Assembly (NCBI RefSeq): GCF_022780145.1
Contig: NZ_JALEXO010000340.1
Location: forward strand, 1 to 44,070
Direction: 5' to 3'
From: Intestinibacter sp.
GTDB lineage: Bacteria; Bacillota; Clostridia; Peptostreptococcales; Peptostreptococcaceae
Length of the DNA stretch: 44,070 nucleotides
This document shows positions 15,505 through 24,376 of this stretch, piece by piece. Numbering within the stretch: position 1 is the first letter of the stretch; each line of letters starts with the position of its first letter. The notes beneath the pieces are model-generated. The model saw only the letters and a program-made list of their open reading frames with translations, did not search any database and was not told the origin of the DNA. The translations under genes and the position numbers were made by a program.

Positions 15505-16485
15505 GTGGAAATATTAAAAGCAGTAATATTATTAGGAGCCATGGGGTTAATATTTGGTGCTGTCTTAGCTTTTGCTGCACAAAAATTCGCAGTTGAAGTT
15601 GATGAAAGAGAAACTAAAATACTTGAAGTACTTCCTGGAGCAAACTGTGGTGGTTGTGGATTCCCAGGTTGTGGAGGTGTGGCAGCCGCTATAGTAAAAG
15701 GTGAAGCACCTGTAAATGCTTGTCCAGTTGGTGGACCTGCAGTAGCAGCAAAAATTGGAGAAATCATGGGTGTTGCAGCTGAATCAGGAGAAAAAATGGT
15801 TGCACATGTTATGTGTAAAGGTACTTGTTCAAGTGCAGCAAATAAATATGAATATAATGGTATTCAAGATTGTAGAGCAGCAGTATCTCTAATAGGTGGA
15901 CCAAAGGATTGTAGCTTTGGTTGTTTAGGACTTGGAACTTGTGCATCTGTTTGTAAATTCGATGCAATAAAAGTAGTCGATGGAGTAGCTGTAGTAGATG
16001 AAGATAAATGTGTTCTTTGTGGAAAATGTATGGAAGCTTGTCCAAAAGGAATAATAGCTAAAAAACCAGCTAACAAAGAAGTTGTTGTCAACTGTAGTTC
16101 TAAAGATCCAGGTAAAGTTGTTAAAGCTAAATGTTCTGCTGGATGTATAGGATGTAAAGCTTGTGAAAAAGCTTGTCCAGTTGGTGCAATAGTTGTAGAA
16201 AATAATAAAGCTACAATAGATTACTCTAAGTGTATAGGATGTAAACAATGTGCAGTTAAATGTCCAAAGAAAGTTATATCTGCAGGAGATATATCAGATA
16301 GACGTATAGTAGCTATAGACGAATCAAAATGTATAGGTTGTACAGCTTGTGCTAGAGTTTGTCCATTTGGTGCGATAGAAGGAGACAAAAAACAACCACA
16401 TAAAGTTGATCCAGAAAAATGTAAAGGATGTCATCTATGCATGCAAAAATGTAAGAAAGACGCAATAAAATGTGTAGAACAATAG
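15505..16485 (+). CDS. rnfB: Rnf complex subunit RnfB, multi-cluster ferredoxin-like subunit
   Basis: The electron-entry subunit, which takes electrons from reduced ferredoxin. At 326 residues it has an N-terminal membrane anchor (about 5-25), the CGGCGFPGC motif beginning at Cys48, and a cysteine motif CSFGCLGLGTCASVC. Five CxxCxxCxxxC ferredoxin motifs follow: CVLCGKCMEAC, CIGCKACEKAC, CIGCKQCAVKC, CIGCTACARVC and CKGCHLCMQKC. Clostridial RnfB proteins are known to carry extra clusters compared with proteobacterial ones, and this one fits. The GTG start is chosen from GGGGGTG seven bases upstream. It is the last gene of the operon, and a strong terminator follows. Confidence 0.96.
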   Translation: MEILKAVILLGAMGLIFGAVLAFAAQKFAVEVDERETKILEVLPGANCGGCGFPGCGGVAAAIVKGEAPVNACPVGGPAVAAKIGEIMGVAAESGEKMVAHVMCKGTCSSAANKYEYNGIQDCRAAVSLIGGPKDCSFGCLGLGTCASVCKFDAIKVVDGVAVVDEDKCVLCGKCMEACPKGIIAKKPANKEVVVNCSSKDPGKVVKAKCSAGCIGCKACEKACPVGAIVVENNKATIDYSKCIGCKQCAVKCPKKVISAGDISDRRIVAIDESKCIGCTACARVCPFGAIEGDKKQPHKVDPEKCKGCHLCMQKCKKDAIKCVEQ

Positions 16486-16510
16486 ATATGAAAAAATAGA
16501 ATATGGACAA

Positions 16511-16546
16511 AATAAAGGTATAGATCTCTATACCTTTATTTTATTG
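16511..16546 (+). terminator. Terminator of the rnf operon
   Basis: Arms AATAAAGGTATAG (16511-16523) and CTATACCTTTATT (16528-16540) form a 13-bp stem with a 4-base loop, followed by a T-rich tail. Confidence 0.9.
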
Positions 16547-16768
16547 CCTTAACAGTGGAATAATCTTAAAATTAAACGTAAATATTATTACAAAATTCTT
16601 AACAAAAATAAGAAAATTTTAAATAAAAATAATATTTATTTAAATAAAATAAATTTTTTTAAAAAATATAAGATTTATAAAAGAAAAGAGCTTATATTAA
16701 GATTGAAATTTTTATAAGATAGTGATAAACTTAATTAGTACAAAATTTAAGTACGAGAAGGTGAATAA
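16547..16768 (+). promoter_or_regulatory. Very AT-rich spacer with possible maf promoter
   Basis: About 220 bases of almost pure A and T with no open frame of note. A candidate promoter is TTGAAA (16704-16709), 17 bases, TAAACT (16727-16732). No repeat unit or RNA gene is evident. Confidence 0.4.
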
Positions 16769-17353
16769 ATGGAAATTATATTAGCGTCGGCTTCACCGAG
16801 GAGAAGAGAAATTTTAAAAAATACTAAGCTTAAATTTGAGGTTCAAAAAAGCGATATAGAAGAAGTATTTTTGGAAAATGAATCTCCTGAAAGTATGGTA
16901 GTTAGGCTTGCATATGAAAAAGCATTTGATGTAGCAGAAAATAACAGAGATAAATTGGTTATAGGTGCTGATACAATTGTTGTTTTAGGAGATGAAGTTT
17001 TAGGTAAGCCTAAAGATGAAGAAGAAGCATTTGATATGATACAAAAGCTATCGAATAAAACACACAGAGTTATTACAGGTATCAGTTTAATCCATTTAAA
17101 AAAGGGAATAGTTGTAAATGACTATCAGATAAGCTATGTTACGTTTAAAGATTTAAGTGAAGACTCTATTAAAGATTATATAAATACTAAGGAATCATTA
17201 GATAAAGCAGGTGGGTATGGAATACAAGGATATGGAGCTCTATTAGTTGACAGTATACAAGGTGATTATTTCAACATAGTGGGACTTCCTATATCTAAAC
17301 TCAGCGATTTGTTAAGGGATCACTTTGATATAAATCTATTTTATGGAGGATGA
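16769..17353 (+). CDS. maf: Maf-family nucleotide pyrophosphatase
   Basis: A house-cleaning dTTP/UTP-type pyrophosphatase of 194 residues that removes non-canonical or excess nucleotides and, in Bacillus, affects septum formation. Motifs: ASASPRRREIL near the N-terminus, SPESMVVRLAYEKA, the catalytic GADTIVV, GKPKDEEEAF and GGYGIQGYGALLVDSIQGDYFNIVGLP (residues about 150-176), whose Gln-Gly pattern is that of YhdE-type enzymes. GAGAAGGTG precedes the ATG. The stop overlaps the start of radC, and maf-radC-mreBCD is a widely conserved gene order. Confidence 0.95.
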   Translation: MEIILASASPRRREILKNTKLKFEVQKSDIEEVFLENESPESMVVRLAYEKAFDVAENNRDKLVIGADTIVVLGDEVLGKPKDEEEAFDMIQKLSNKTHRVITGISLIHLKKGIVVNDYQISYVTFKDLSEDSIKDYINTKESLDKAGGYGIQGYGALLVDSIQGDYFNIVGLPISKLSDLLRDHFDINLFYGG

Positions 17354-18057
17354 TTCATCTGCAAGAAACTTTAAACAACAATTTTAACATAAAAAATATG
17401 TTAGAATGCGACAGACCTAGAGAAAAAATGCTGACAAAAGGTGTAAAATCATTATCTGATGCTGAATTGTTGGCTATTATTATTAGAACTGGAAACAAAA
17501 AATACAATGCTATAGAGCTTTCTAATCAAATATTTAAGGAAAAATTAATAAATATTAGAGATTTATATGATATAAGTATAGAAGAGCTATGTACTATAGA
17601 TGGTATCGGACTCACTAAAGCTACCCAAATAAAGGCAGCGGTAGAATTAGGAGTCAGGGCTTCCAGTTATATGCCACCTAAATACAAAATAAAAAATCCT
17701 TGGGATATATACAAATACTACATGGATACATTGAGATACGAATCAAAGGAAATATTTAAAGTAGTGCTTTTAAATACAAAAAATGAGATAATTACAGATG
17801 TAGACATTTCAATTGGTACTTTAAATGCGTCATTAGTTCATCCGAGGGAGGTTTTTAGAGCGGCAATTAGACGAAGTAGCAATAAGATTATATTAATACA
17901 TAATCATCCATCAGGATGTCCAACACCTTCTTCAGAAGATAAGTCTATTACAAATAGGCTTGTTGAGTGTGGAGAAATAATAGGCATTGAAGTAATAGAC
18001 CATATAATTATAGGTGACGGATTGTATTTTAGTTTTAAAGAAAATATGTTGATTTGA
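17350..18057 (+). CDS. radC: RadC family JAMM/MPN+ protein
   Basis: A 235-residue member of the RadC (YicR) family, named after a supposed DNA repair role that has since been questioned. Residues about 20-100 are a helix-hairpin-helix-like region (CDRPREKML, LSDAELLAIIIRTGN, IDGIGLTKATQIKAA). The C-terminal JAMM metalloprotease-like domain has His184, His186 and Asp197 in HNHPSG-PTPSSED. Its cellular role is unknown. The start is doubtful: ATG 17350 directly abuts the GGAGG that would serve as its ribosome binding site; in-frame CTG 17359 has better spacing, and ATG 17398 starts at the conserved region. It overlaps maf by 4 bases. Confidence 0.9.
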   Translation: MIHLQETLNNNFNIKNMLECDRPREKMLTKGVKSLSDAELLAIIIRTGNKKYNAIELSNQIFKEKLINIRDLYDISIEELCTIDGIGLTKATQIKAAVELGVRASSYMPPKYKIKNPWDIYKYYMDTLRYESKEIFKVVLLNTKNEIITDVDISIGTLNASLVHPREVFRAAIRRSSNKIILIHNHPSGCPTPSSEDKSITNRLVECGEIIGIEVIDHIIIGDGLYFSFKENMLI

Positions 18058-18088
18058 TATAGTGTAAGATTGAAGGGAGCGTTTAAAA

Positions 18089-19159
18089 ATGGCAAGTGAA
18101 AAAAAACAAAAAAAACAAAAAGGATCTTTCTTTGGATTCGGAAAAATGACAAAGGACATGGGTATAGACCTTGGTACTGCAAATACTCTAGTATACATTA
18201 AAGGTCAAGGTATAGTGCTTAGAGAACCATCAGTTGTCGCAATAAGAGATGACAGCAAGGATGTTTTAGCAGTTGGTGAAGAAGCGAAGAGAATGATAGG
18301 TAGAACACCAGGAAACATAAAAGCAATAAGACCTATGAAGGATGGAGTTATAGCTGATTTTGATATAACTCAATCAATGTTAACTTACTTCATACAAAAA
18401 TCTACTGCTAAAAAAGGTGGAGCTGTAAGTGCGAGAATAGCTATATGTGTACCATATGGTGTTACTGAAGTAGAAAAGAAAGCAATAGAAGAAGCTGCTC
18501 AACAAGCAGGAGCTAAAGAAGTGTTTTTAATAGAAGAACCAATGGCTGCAGCTATAGGAGCTGGACTTAGAGTAGAAGAACCAGAAGGTAACATGGTAGT
18601 TGATATCGGTGGTGGTACTTCAGAAATAGCTGTAATATCACTAGGTGGTATAGATACTGCTGAATCTATAAGAATAGGTGGTAACAAATTAGACGAAGCA
18701 ATAGTTAATTACGTTAAAAAAGAATACAACTTATTAATAGGTGAAAGAACTGCTGAAGATGTAAAAATAAACATAGGTTCAGCTTATAAAGATGGAGAAG
18801 AAGTAACTGCTCAAATAAGCGGTAGAGATTTAGTAACAGGTCTTCCTAAGAAAATCGATATATCTTCTGCAGAAATAAGAGATGCCTTAAAAGACCCTAT
18901 TAATACAATAGTAAATGGAATAAAAATAACTCTAGAAAAAACAAAACCAGAGCTTGCTGCCGACTTAATGGAAAACGGAATAATGTTAACAGGAGGAGGA
19001 GCATTATTAAAAGGTCTTGATTTATTAGTAAAAGAAGAAACAGGAATGCCAGTTTTCATAGCAGAATATCCACTAGATTGTGTTGCTATAGGAACTGGAA
19101 AATCAGTTGAAGACCAAGAAATCTTCGAAAAAGTTTTAGTAGCAAACAAGAGAAGATAG
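18089..19159 (+). CDS. mreB: Rod shape-determining protein MreB
   Basis: The bacterial actin homologue that forms membrane-bound filaments guiding lateral wall synthesis. It has 356 residues. Actin-fold motifs are the phosphate 1 loop MGIDLGTANTLVY, PFGVTEVE-like VPYGVTEVEKKA, phosphate 2 VVDIGGGTSEIAVISLGG and the adenosine motif LTGGGALLKGLD. The N-terminus carries about 20 extra residues, Lys/Gln-rich and then SFFGFGKM, ahead of the usual start; this may help membrane binding (inference). GAAGGGAG (18072-18079) supports the ATG. It is the first gene of mreBCD-PBP2. Confidence 0.97.
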   Translation: MASEKKQKKQKGSFFGFGKMTKDMGIDLGTANTLVYIKGQGIVLREPSVVAIRDDSKDVLAVGEEAKRMIGRTPGNIKAIRPMKDGVIADFDITQSMLTYFIQKSTAKKGGAVSARIAICVPYGVTEVEKKAIEEAAQQAGAKEVFLIEEPMAAAIGAGLRVEEPEGNMVVDIGGGTSEIAVISLGGIDTAESIRIGGNKLDEAIVNYVKKEYNLLIGERTAEDVKINIGSAYKDGEEVTAQISGRDLVTGLPKKIDISSAEIRDALKDPINTIVNGIKITLEKTKPELAADLMENGIMLTGGGALLKGLDLLVKEETGMPVFIAEYPLDCVAIGTGKSVEDQEIFEKVLVANKRR

Positions 19160-19174
19160 AAGCTGGTGATGAGT

Positions 19175-20053
19175 TTGAGAAGAGACAAAAACAGACGTAA
19201 AATAAATTTTAAAGTGATAGCAACTGGTTTGGTTGCTATCACTTTAATTGGAATTGTAAGTATATCAATAGGAAGAAATTCGGGAAATAGTCCCTTTAAC
19301 TCAAATATAATACTTAATATAACATCTACTCTTGAACACGGCGTTAGTAAAGGAATTGGTTTTTTTACTGGCGGATTTTCAAATATAGTAAATTTCAAAG
19401 CTAATGCTGAGAAAATTGAAAAATTAGAAGAAGAAAATAAAAAATTAGAGGAAGAAATAACAAATTTAAAAGGCGAACTAGAAACTACGAGCTCATTAGA
19501 ACAATTAAAAAAATCATTGAATTTTGTAGATGAAAAGTACGTTGCAAATCAATTAGCAGCTGAGGTAGTAAGCAAAAATGATGGACTTTGGTATACAAGC
19601 ATTGTGATAAGTGCAGGTAGCGATGATGGTGTCAAAAAAAATAGCTTAGTTATGAATGGAGACGGCTTAGTAGGTATAGTTACAGAAGTATCTTCAAGCT
19701 ATTCTAAAGCTATTACATTATTAGACACGACATCATCAGTTAGCTTTAAGTTATCAAAGGATTCTAAATACAAAGGAATTATTACAACTGGTACAGGCAT
19801 CAAAGAAGAAGAGTCAAATAGAGAAAAAGGTCTTTTACAAGGATATATGATGGATTCTGATTACGATGTACTTCCAGGTGATAGTGTAGTTACGTCAGGT
19901 CTTGGTTTATATCCAGAAAACATTGCTATAGGAGAAGTGACAAAGGTTGTTGAAGATAAAAGTAAATCTTTAAAATACGTAGTAATTAAACCTAATGTAA
20001 ACTTTAAAAATATAGATAATGTAGTTATAGTAGAACCAAGAAATATAAATTAG
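19175..20053 (+). CDS. mreC: Rod shape-determining protein MreC
   Basis: A bitopic scaffold of the elongasome that contacts MreB/MreD inside and PBP2 outside. It has one membrane helix near the N-terminus (VIATGLVAITLIGIVSISIG), a coiled coil rich in Lys/Glu (about residues 75-105) and the double beta-barrel MreC domain (LAAEVVSKNDGLWYTSIVISAG, GLVGIVTEVSSSYSKAITLLD). Start choice: ATG 19169 lacks a ribosome binding site, while AAGCTGGTGAT (19160-19170), close to the 16S complement, fits TTG 19175; GTG 19166 and ATG 19169 remain possible. It is transcribed with mreB and mreD. Confidence 0.93.
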   Translation: MRRDKNRRKINFKVIATGLVAITLIGIVSISIGRNSGNSPFNSNIILNITSTLEHGVSKGIGFFTGGFSNIVNFKANAEKIEKLEEENKKLEEEITNLKGELETTSSLEQLKKSLNFVDEKYVANQLAAEVVSKNDGLWYTSIVISAGSDDGVKKNSLVMNGDGLVGIVTEVSSSYSKAITLLDTTSSVSFKLSKDSKYKGIITTGTGIKEEESNREKGLLQGYMMDSDYDVLPGDSVVTSGLGLYPENIAIGEVTKVVEDKSKSLKYVVIKPNVNFKNIDNVVIVEPRNIN

Positions 20054-20066
20054 AGAGGTAATTACA

Positions 20067-20549
20067 ATGAAGAGAATATTACTTTGTATATTAGGGATCT
20101 TTATAATAATAATACAAAATAGTATTATTAATTATTTATCTATTTTTGGAATGACTATAAATATAGTTTTAATATATTTAGTTATAATTTCTCTTTACTT
20201 AGGAGAATTAGAAAGTGGAATTATAGGTGCGATTTTAGGTATTGTCCTAGATTCTAGTGTTGGAGGCGTTTTTGGAGCTAATGCACTTATATTATTTCTG
20301 ATTTCATATACAGTAAGTTATTTGAGAAATAAAGTTTACAAAGAAAGTCCTGTAATGATATTTACAATTATTTTAGCTATGACTTTTATATATTGTGGAG
20401 TTAGTTTTTTATTTGCTAAATCACTATATAATGTATGTAAATTTGCATCAATTATAAAAATAATTGTAGTTCCTATTGCAAATGCTTTAATAGGAGTATT
20501 AATTTACAAGATATTTAAAAATCAAATATTAAAACTAGAAGAAGAATAG
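20067..20549 (+). CDS. mreD: Rod shape-determining protein MreD
   Basis: A 160-residue membrane protein with about five hydrophobic helices and the MreD pattern (NYLSIFGMTINIVLIYLVIISLYLGE, then GAILGIVLDSSVGGVFGANAL). MreD links MreC and PBP2 to the elongation machinery. The sequence is weakly conserved, so the call rests on hydropathy, size and its position between mreC and PBP2. GAGAGGT precedes the ATG, 13 bases after mreC. Confidence 0.92.
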   Translation: MKRILLCILGIFIIIIQNSIINYLSIFGMTINIVLIYLVIISLYLGELESGIIGAILGIVLDSSVGGVFGANALILFLISYTVSYLRNKVYKESPVMIFTIILAMTFIYCGVSFLFAKSLYNVCKFASIIKIIVVPIANALIGVLIYKIFKNQILKLEEE

Positions 20550-20559
20550 TGGTGATTTA

Positions 20560-23500
20560 ATGGAAGACAATAAAGTTAATGAGAGATTTAATATCATAAA
20601 GATTTTTTTCTTAGTTGCCTTTACTGTAATCATATTGAAAATGCTATATATGAATATATTTCAATATGATTATTATACAAGTCTTGCAGACAATAAAACA
20701 TATAAAGAAGTTACTATAAAGGCTGCAAGAGGAGAGATTAGAGACAGATATGGAAGACTTTTAGCCGGAAATACAAATTCTTTTGTAGTTGAAGTATCAA
20801 GCGATCAATTGACTGCATCAGGAAATGATGCAAATGGTATTGCCTTAAAAATAATGAATAAATTAATAGAAAATGATGAAGATTATGAAGATGATTTTCC
20901 TATTATTATAGATGAAAATGGAAACTTTTCTTATACATATGATCAAAATGTAAGTGAGTACAAAGAAAAGAACAATATCCCAGCCAATTTAAATGCAAAA
21001 GAAACATTCTACTATTTAGTAGACAGTCTTATTGACGATGGAACATTAAAAAAATCTGATAGAGATTTAAAACCAGCAGAGCTTCAAAAGAAGCTTAATA
21101 GCAAGGGGTATTATCCTCCTATTTTAGTTTCTAACTTTACATTTACAGAAATTAAAGACAAGAACGATTGGTTGGAGAGTTTTGTTAAAAAACTTAAAAC
21201 AGGCGAAAAAATCGAAGTCAAAAAGACTGATAGTGCAAAGGTCGCATTTCAAAAGATTAGAAAGTACTATGAAATCGATGAAAGCTTAAGTGACCAAGAT
21301 GCTAGAAAAATACTTGTAGTTAGAAACTTGATAAAATCTCAAGGATATAAAACTTATTATCCTGTTACATTAGCTTCAAATGTATCAGAAAAAACAATAT
21401 CTTTTGTAGAAGAAAATGCAGCTAATATGTCTGGAATTTCTATATCTAGTAAGCCTATTAGATATTATCCAAATAAAGAATTGGCATCTCATGTATTGGG
21501 TTATGTAGGAAAAATTCCATCTCAACAAGTAGATGAATATTTAAACAATAAAGAAAAGGAATATCAGTCAGATGATATTGTCGGCCTTACAGGAATTGAG
21601 GCAACACAAGAGGATAATCTAAAAGGTATTGATGGATATAAAAAAGTAAAAGTAAATGCAACTGGTAAAATTACAGATGAGTTAGAGGTTAAAGAGCCTG
21701 TGTCAGGTGATACAGTTTATCTAACTCTAGATATGGATTTACAAAAGGTAGCAGAAGAAGGGTTGGAAAAGACTATAAAAGTCGCAAATACTGGAGGAAC
21801 TTTTAAAAGCGACTATGGAGATGTACCTGTAAGTGGTGGAGCGTTAAATGCAAAAACAGGAGCAGTTATAGCCGTAGATATAAAGACAGGAGAGGTTTTA
21901 GCATCAGCAAGTTATCCAGATTACGATCCTAACTTATTTGTAACAGGTATTTCGTCAAAGGATTACAAAAAATTACAACCTAAAAATCCAAATGATACTC
22001 TAGCTGCCAGTCCACTTTTAAATTTAGTAACTCAAGGTGTATTCCAACCAGGTTCTACATTTAAGATGGTAACAGGAATGGCTGCTTTAGAAAATGGATT
22101 AGATCCAAATTACACAATAGCTGATACAGGTGTTATAAAACTTGAAGGACAGACCTTTGGGGATGCCGTTTGGAATAAATCTAGAGGCAACCACGGTGCT
22201 GTAAATCTATATAAAGCTATACAAGAGTCATGTAATATCTACTTTGGTATAGTTGGTACTGGAACAAACTTTTTAAATGAAAGTCATAATCCAGGAATAA
22301 AAATGAATTCAAAGAAAATACTTAAATATGCTAAGTTATTTGGTTTAAACGAAAATACTGGTCTAGAAGATGAAATAACTGAGACAGCAGGTAAGGTACC
22401 TAGTGAAGAGGATAAAATTAACTCAACTAAAATATCACTTAGATCTTATTTAAATTTAAATATATTAGATAGCTTTACTGATATAGATGAAAATGACGAT
22501 GAAGAGATGGATAAGAGAATAGATGAAATTGTAAGTTGGGTAGATGAATATCCTTGTCCAGGAAGAGGTGAAGTTATGAATCGCCTTGCAAATTTAAATG
22601 TAAAAGAAGATAGAGTAGAAGATTTAGCCGATTCTATATTATTTACATATTTAAAATTTGCTAGATGGACTACTTCTGACAACTTAAACTTATCTATAGG
22701 CCAAGGTGAAAATGCATATACTCCATCACAAATTGTAAGATATGTCATGGCAATTGCAAATGGAGGTTATTTGACAGACTTGACTTTAACTAAGAAGGTT
22801 GTAAATACTGATTATGAGACAACATTCGAAAGTAAAGTAGTATCTAAAAAAATTGATTTTAAAGACGATGATAATTTAAAAGAGTTAATAAAAGGTATGA
22901 AGCTAGTTACAACAGAAGGTACAGCGGCAAAATACTTTGCCAATTTCCCTGTGGCAGTTGCAGCAAAAAGTGGTACTGCCGAAAGAAATGATAAAATACC
23001 TACATCAAATGAATATAAATATTTGATGAATCATTTATCTAGTTATGGAGTCAATAAAGACAAAGTACTAAAAGTCTACAATCAATTGAGAAAAGATAGA
23101 GAAGCTGAATTAACTAAAAATAGAATAAAAGAAATAAAAGAAGAATTGAAAAAAGATGATTTGGATGATGAAACAAGAGAAGAATTAGAAAAAGAACTAA
23201 AAGACGGTGTTGATGAAAAATTAGCTAATACAGACAAAATAAATGCTGCTTATTTGAGAAGAGCTATAAAGAAGGTTAAACCATCTATTACAGATGAAAA
23301 GATAGATGCATATAAACAAACTTATGGAGATTTTGGTTGGGCAGTAGCATTTGCTCCAGCAGATGATCCAGAGATAGCAGTAGCGGCAGTTATTCCTCAA
23401 GGTACTACAGCTACTTATGCATTCTTGCCAATAAAGGATATAATAGGATATTATGTATCTGGTTCACCTGAAGATACAAAGGACTCTTCTGAAAATAAAT

Positions 23501-23604
23501 CAGATAATGGAGATAATACTTATCAAAATTCTAATTCTAATGACAGCAGTAAAGATACAGGTAGTGACAATAAATTAAATTTTCAAGTTCAAATAAAAAA
23601 ATAA
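20560..23604 (+). CDS. mrdA: Penicillin-binding protein 2 (class B transpeptidase, elongasome)
   Basis: The 1014-residue DD-transpeptidase that cross-links lateral wall peptidoglycan. It has a short cytosolic N-terminus, one membrane helix (about 14-32), a PBP dimerisation domain and the transpeptidase domain. Active-site motifs are S499TFK, S557CN and K803SGT. It is far longer than the 600-700 residues of typical PBP2. One insertion of roughly 100 mostly charged residues lies between the SCN motif and LSIGQGENAYTPSQ. A second of about 115 helical, Lys/Glu-rich residues lies between KSGTAE and FGWAVAFAP. The tail is Asn/Ser/Asp-rich. I recall a similarly long PBP2 in C. difficile. The gene is the last of mreBCD-PBP2. 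Confidence 0.95.
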   Translation: MEDNKVNERFNIIKIFFLVAFTVIILKMLYMNIFQYDYYTSLADNKTYKEVTIKAARGEIRDRYGRLLAGNTNSFVVEVSSDQLTASGNDANGIALKIMNKLIENDEDYEDDFPIIIDENGNFSYTYDQNVSEYKEKNNIPANLNAKETFYYLVDSLIDDGTLKKSDRDLKPAELQKKLNSKGYYPPILVSNFTFTEIKDKNDWLESFVKKLKTGEKIEVKKTDSAKVAFQKIRKYYEIDESLSDQDARKILVVRNLIKSQGYKTYYPVTLASNVSEKTISFVEENAANMSGISISSKPIRYYPNKELASHVLGYVGKIPSQQVDEYLNNKEKEYQSDDIVGLTGIEATQEDNLKGIDGYKKVKVNATGKITDELEVKEPVSGDTVYLTLDMDLQKVAEEGLEKTIKVANTGGTFKSDYGDVPVSGGALNAKTGAVIAVDIKTGEVLASASYPDYDPNLFVTGISSKDYKKLQPKNPNDTLAASPLLNLVTQGVFQPGSTFKMVTGMAALENGLDPNYTIADTGVIKLEGQTFGDAVWNKSRGNHGAVNLYKAIQESCNIYFGIVGTGTNFLNESHNPGIKMNSKKILKYAKLFGLNENTGLEDEITETAGKVPSEEDKINSTKISLRSYLNLNILDSFTDIDENDDEEMDKRIDEIVSWVDEYPCPGRGEVMNRLANLNVKEDRVEDLADSILFTYLKFARWTTSDNLNLSIGQGENAYTPSQIVRYVMAIANGGYLTDLTLTKKVVNTDYETTFESKVVSKKIDFKDDDNLKELIKGMKLVTTEGTAAKYFANFPVAVAAKSGTAERNDKIPTSNEYKYLMNHLSSYGVNKDKVLKVYNQLRKDREAELTKNRIKEIKEELKKDDLDDETREELEKELKDGVDEKLANTDKINAAYLRRAIKKVKPSITDEKIDAYKQTYGDFGWAVAFAPADDPEIAVAAVIPQGTTATYAFLPIKDIIGYYVSGSPEDTKDSSENKSDNGDNTYQNSNSNDSSKDTGSDNKLNFQVQIKK

Positions 23605-23623
23605 AAAGGTGATTAATATATTT

Positions 23624-23677
23624 ATGAAGAATATAGTAAATAAATTGATATCACTCTGGAGGTTGTTATGTCTTTAA
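23624..23677 (+). CDS. Possible 17-residue leader peptide overlapping the minC start
   Basis: AAAGGTGAT (23606-23613) sits ten bases before an ATG that opens 17 codons (MKNIVNKLISLWRLLCL, basic and hydrophobic). Its stop TAA lies ten bases inside minC. Translation of it would deliver ribosomes to the minC start, whose own site GGAGG is within this frame. A chance frame is possible at this length. Confidence 0.35.
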   Translation: MKNIVNKLISLWRLLCL

Positions 23678-24372
23678 AAGAAGTTTCTGCCAGTGAACTT
23701 GTTGAATTTAAAGGCAATAAAAAAGGTATAGTTGTGAATATAAAAAAGGTAGCTCCTTTTGATGTTGTTAAAGATTCAATAATTAATAGGTTAGAAGAAT
23801 ATGTAGGATTTTTTAATGGAGCCAAAATCTGTGAAATTAATTGTGATTACTTAAGTGATATTCAAATAATGATAATAAAAGAAGAGCTTACGTCTAGATT
23901 TGATATAGAATTTACAGAGGATCAAGAGAAAAAGCAATTAGGTTTATTTGATACCAAATATGTTGATAATTTAAGGTCTGGTGAAAATATAGTATATGAT
24001 GGAGATATAGTCGTTATGCAAGATATGAATCCAGGTTCACAATTGACTTCAATAAGAGATATAGTTATTATGGGTAATATAAGCGCTGGAGCGAGAGCTA
24101 TTGCAGCAGGAAATATAATTGTTATGGGTAAAATTGAAGGATTTGTGCATGCAGGCGCGGGTGGTAATGACAGAGCCTATATAGTCGGAAACTGTCTATG
24201 TCCTAAGGTTTTACAAATTGCCGATAATATAGCTGAGGCGCCCGATGATGATGAAAGTAACCAAGAAATTAAAGAAATCAGCCCAGAGATAGCCTTTGTA
24301 AGTGAAGGACGAATAGTAATAGAGAGTTACTTACCTAAAAATATAAAAAACAAGGAAATCTATAGGGGGTAG
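23668..24372 (+). CDS. minC: Septum site-determining protein MinC
   Basis: The FtsZ-polymerisation inhibitor that prevents polar division. At 234 residues it has a MinC N-terminal domain (about 1-100) and the C-terminal beta-helix domain that binds MinD and FtsZ, with GENIVYDGDIVVMQDMNPGSQL, GDIVIMGNISAGARAIAAGNIIVMGKIEGFVHAGAGG-type motifs at about 108-170. An acidic linker (about 190-205) follows. GGAGG six bases upstream supports the ATG. It starts 63 bases after PBP2 and overlaps a possible leader peptide. It works with MinD and MinE, encoded next. Confidence 0.95.
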   Translation: MSLKEVSASELVEFKGNKKGIVVNIKKVAPFDVVKDSIINRLEEYVGFFNGAKICEINCDYLSDIQIMIIKEELTSRFDIEFTEDQEKKQLGLFDTKYVDNLRSGENIVYDGDIVVMQDMNPGSQLTSIRDIVIMGNISAGARAIAAGNIIVMGKIEGFVHAGAGGNDRAYIVGNCLCPKVLQIADNIAEAPDDDESNQEIKEISPEIAFVSEGRIVIESYLPKNIKNKEIYRG

Positions 24373-24376
24373 TGAG

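Noticed and set aside
15284..16248. Several minus-strand frames within rnfA-rnfB
   Set aside because: They are mirror frames of the repetitive cysteine codons of rnfB, without ribosome binding sites or recognisable domains.
18811..19398. Minus-strand frame of 195 codons across mreB-mreC
   Set aside because: It overlaps two well-supported essential genes and shows no family features.
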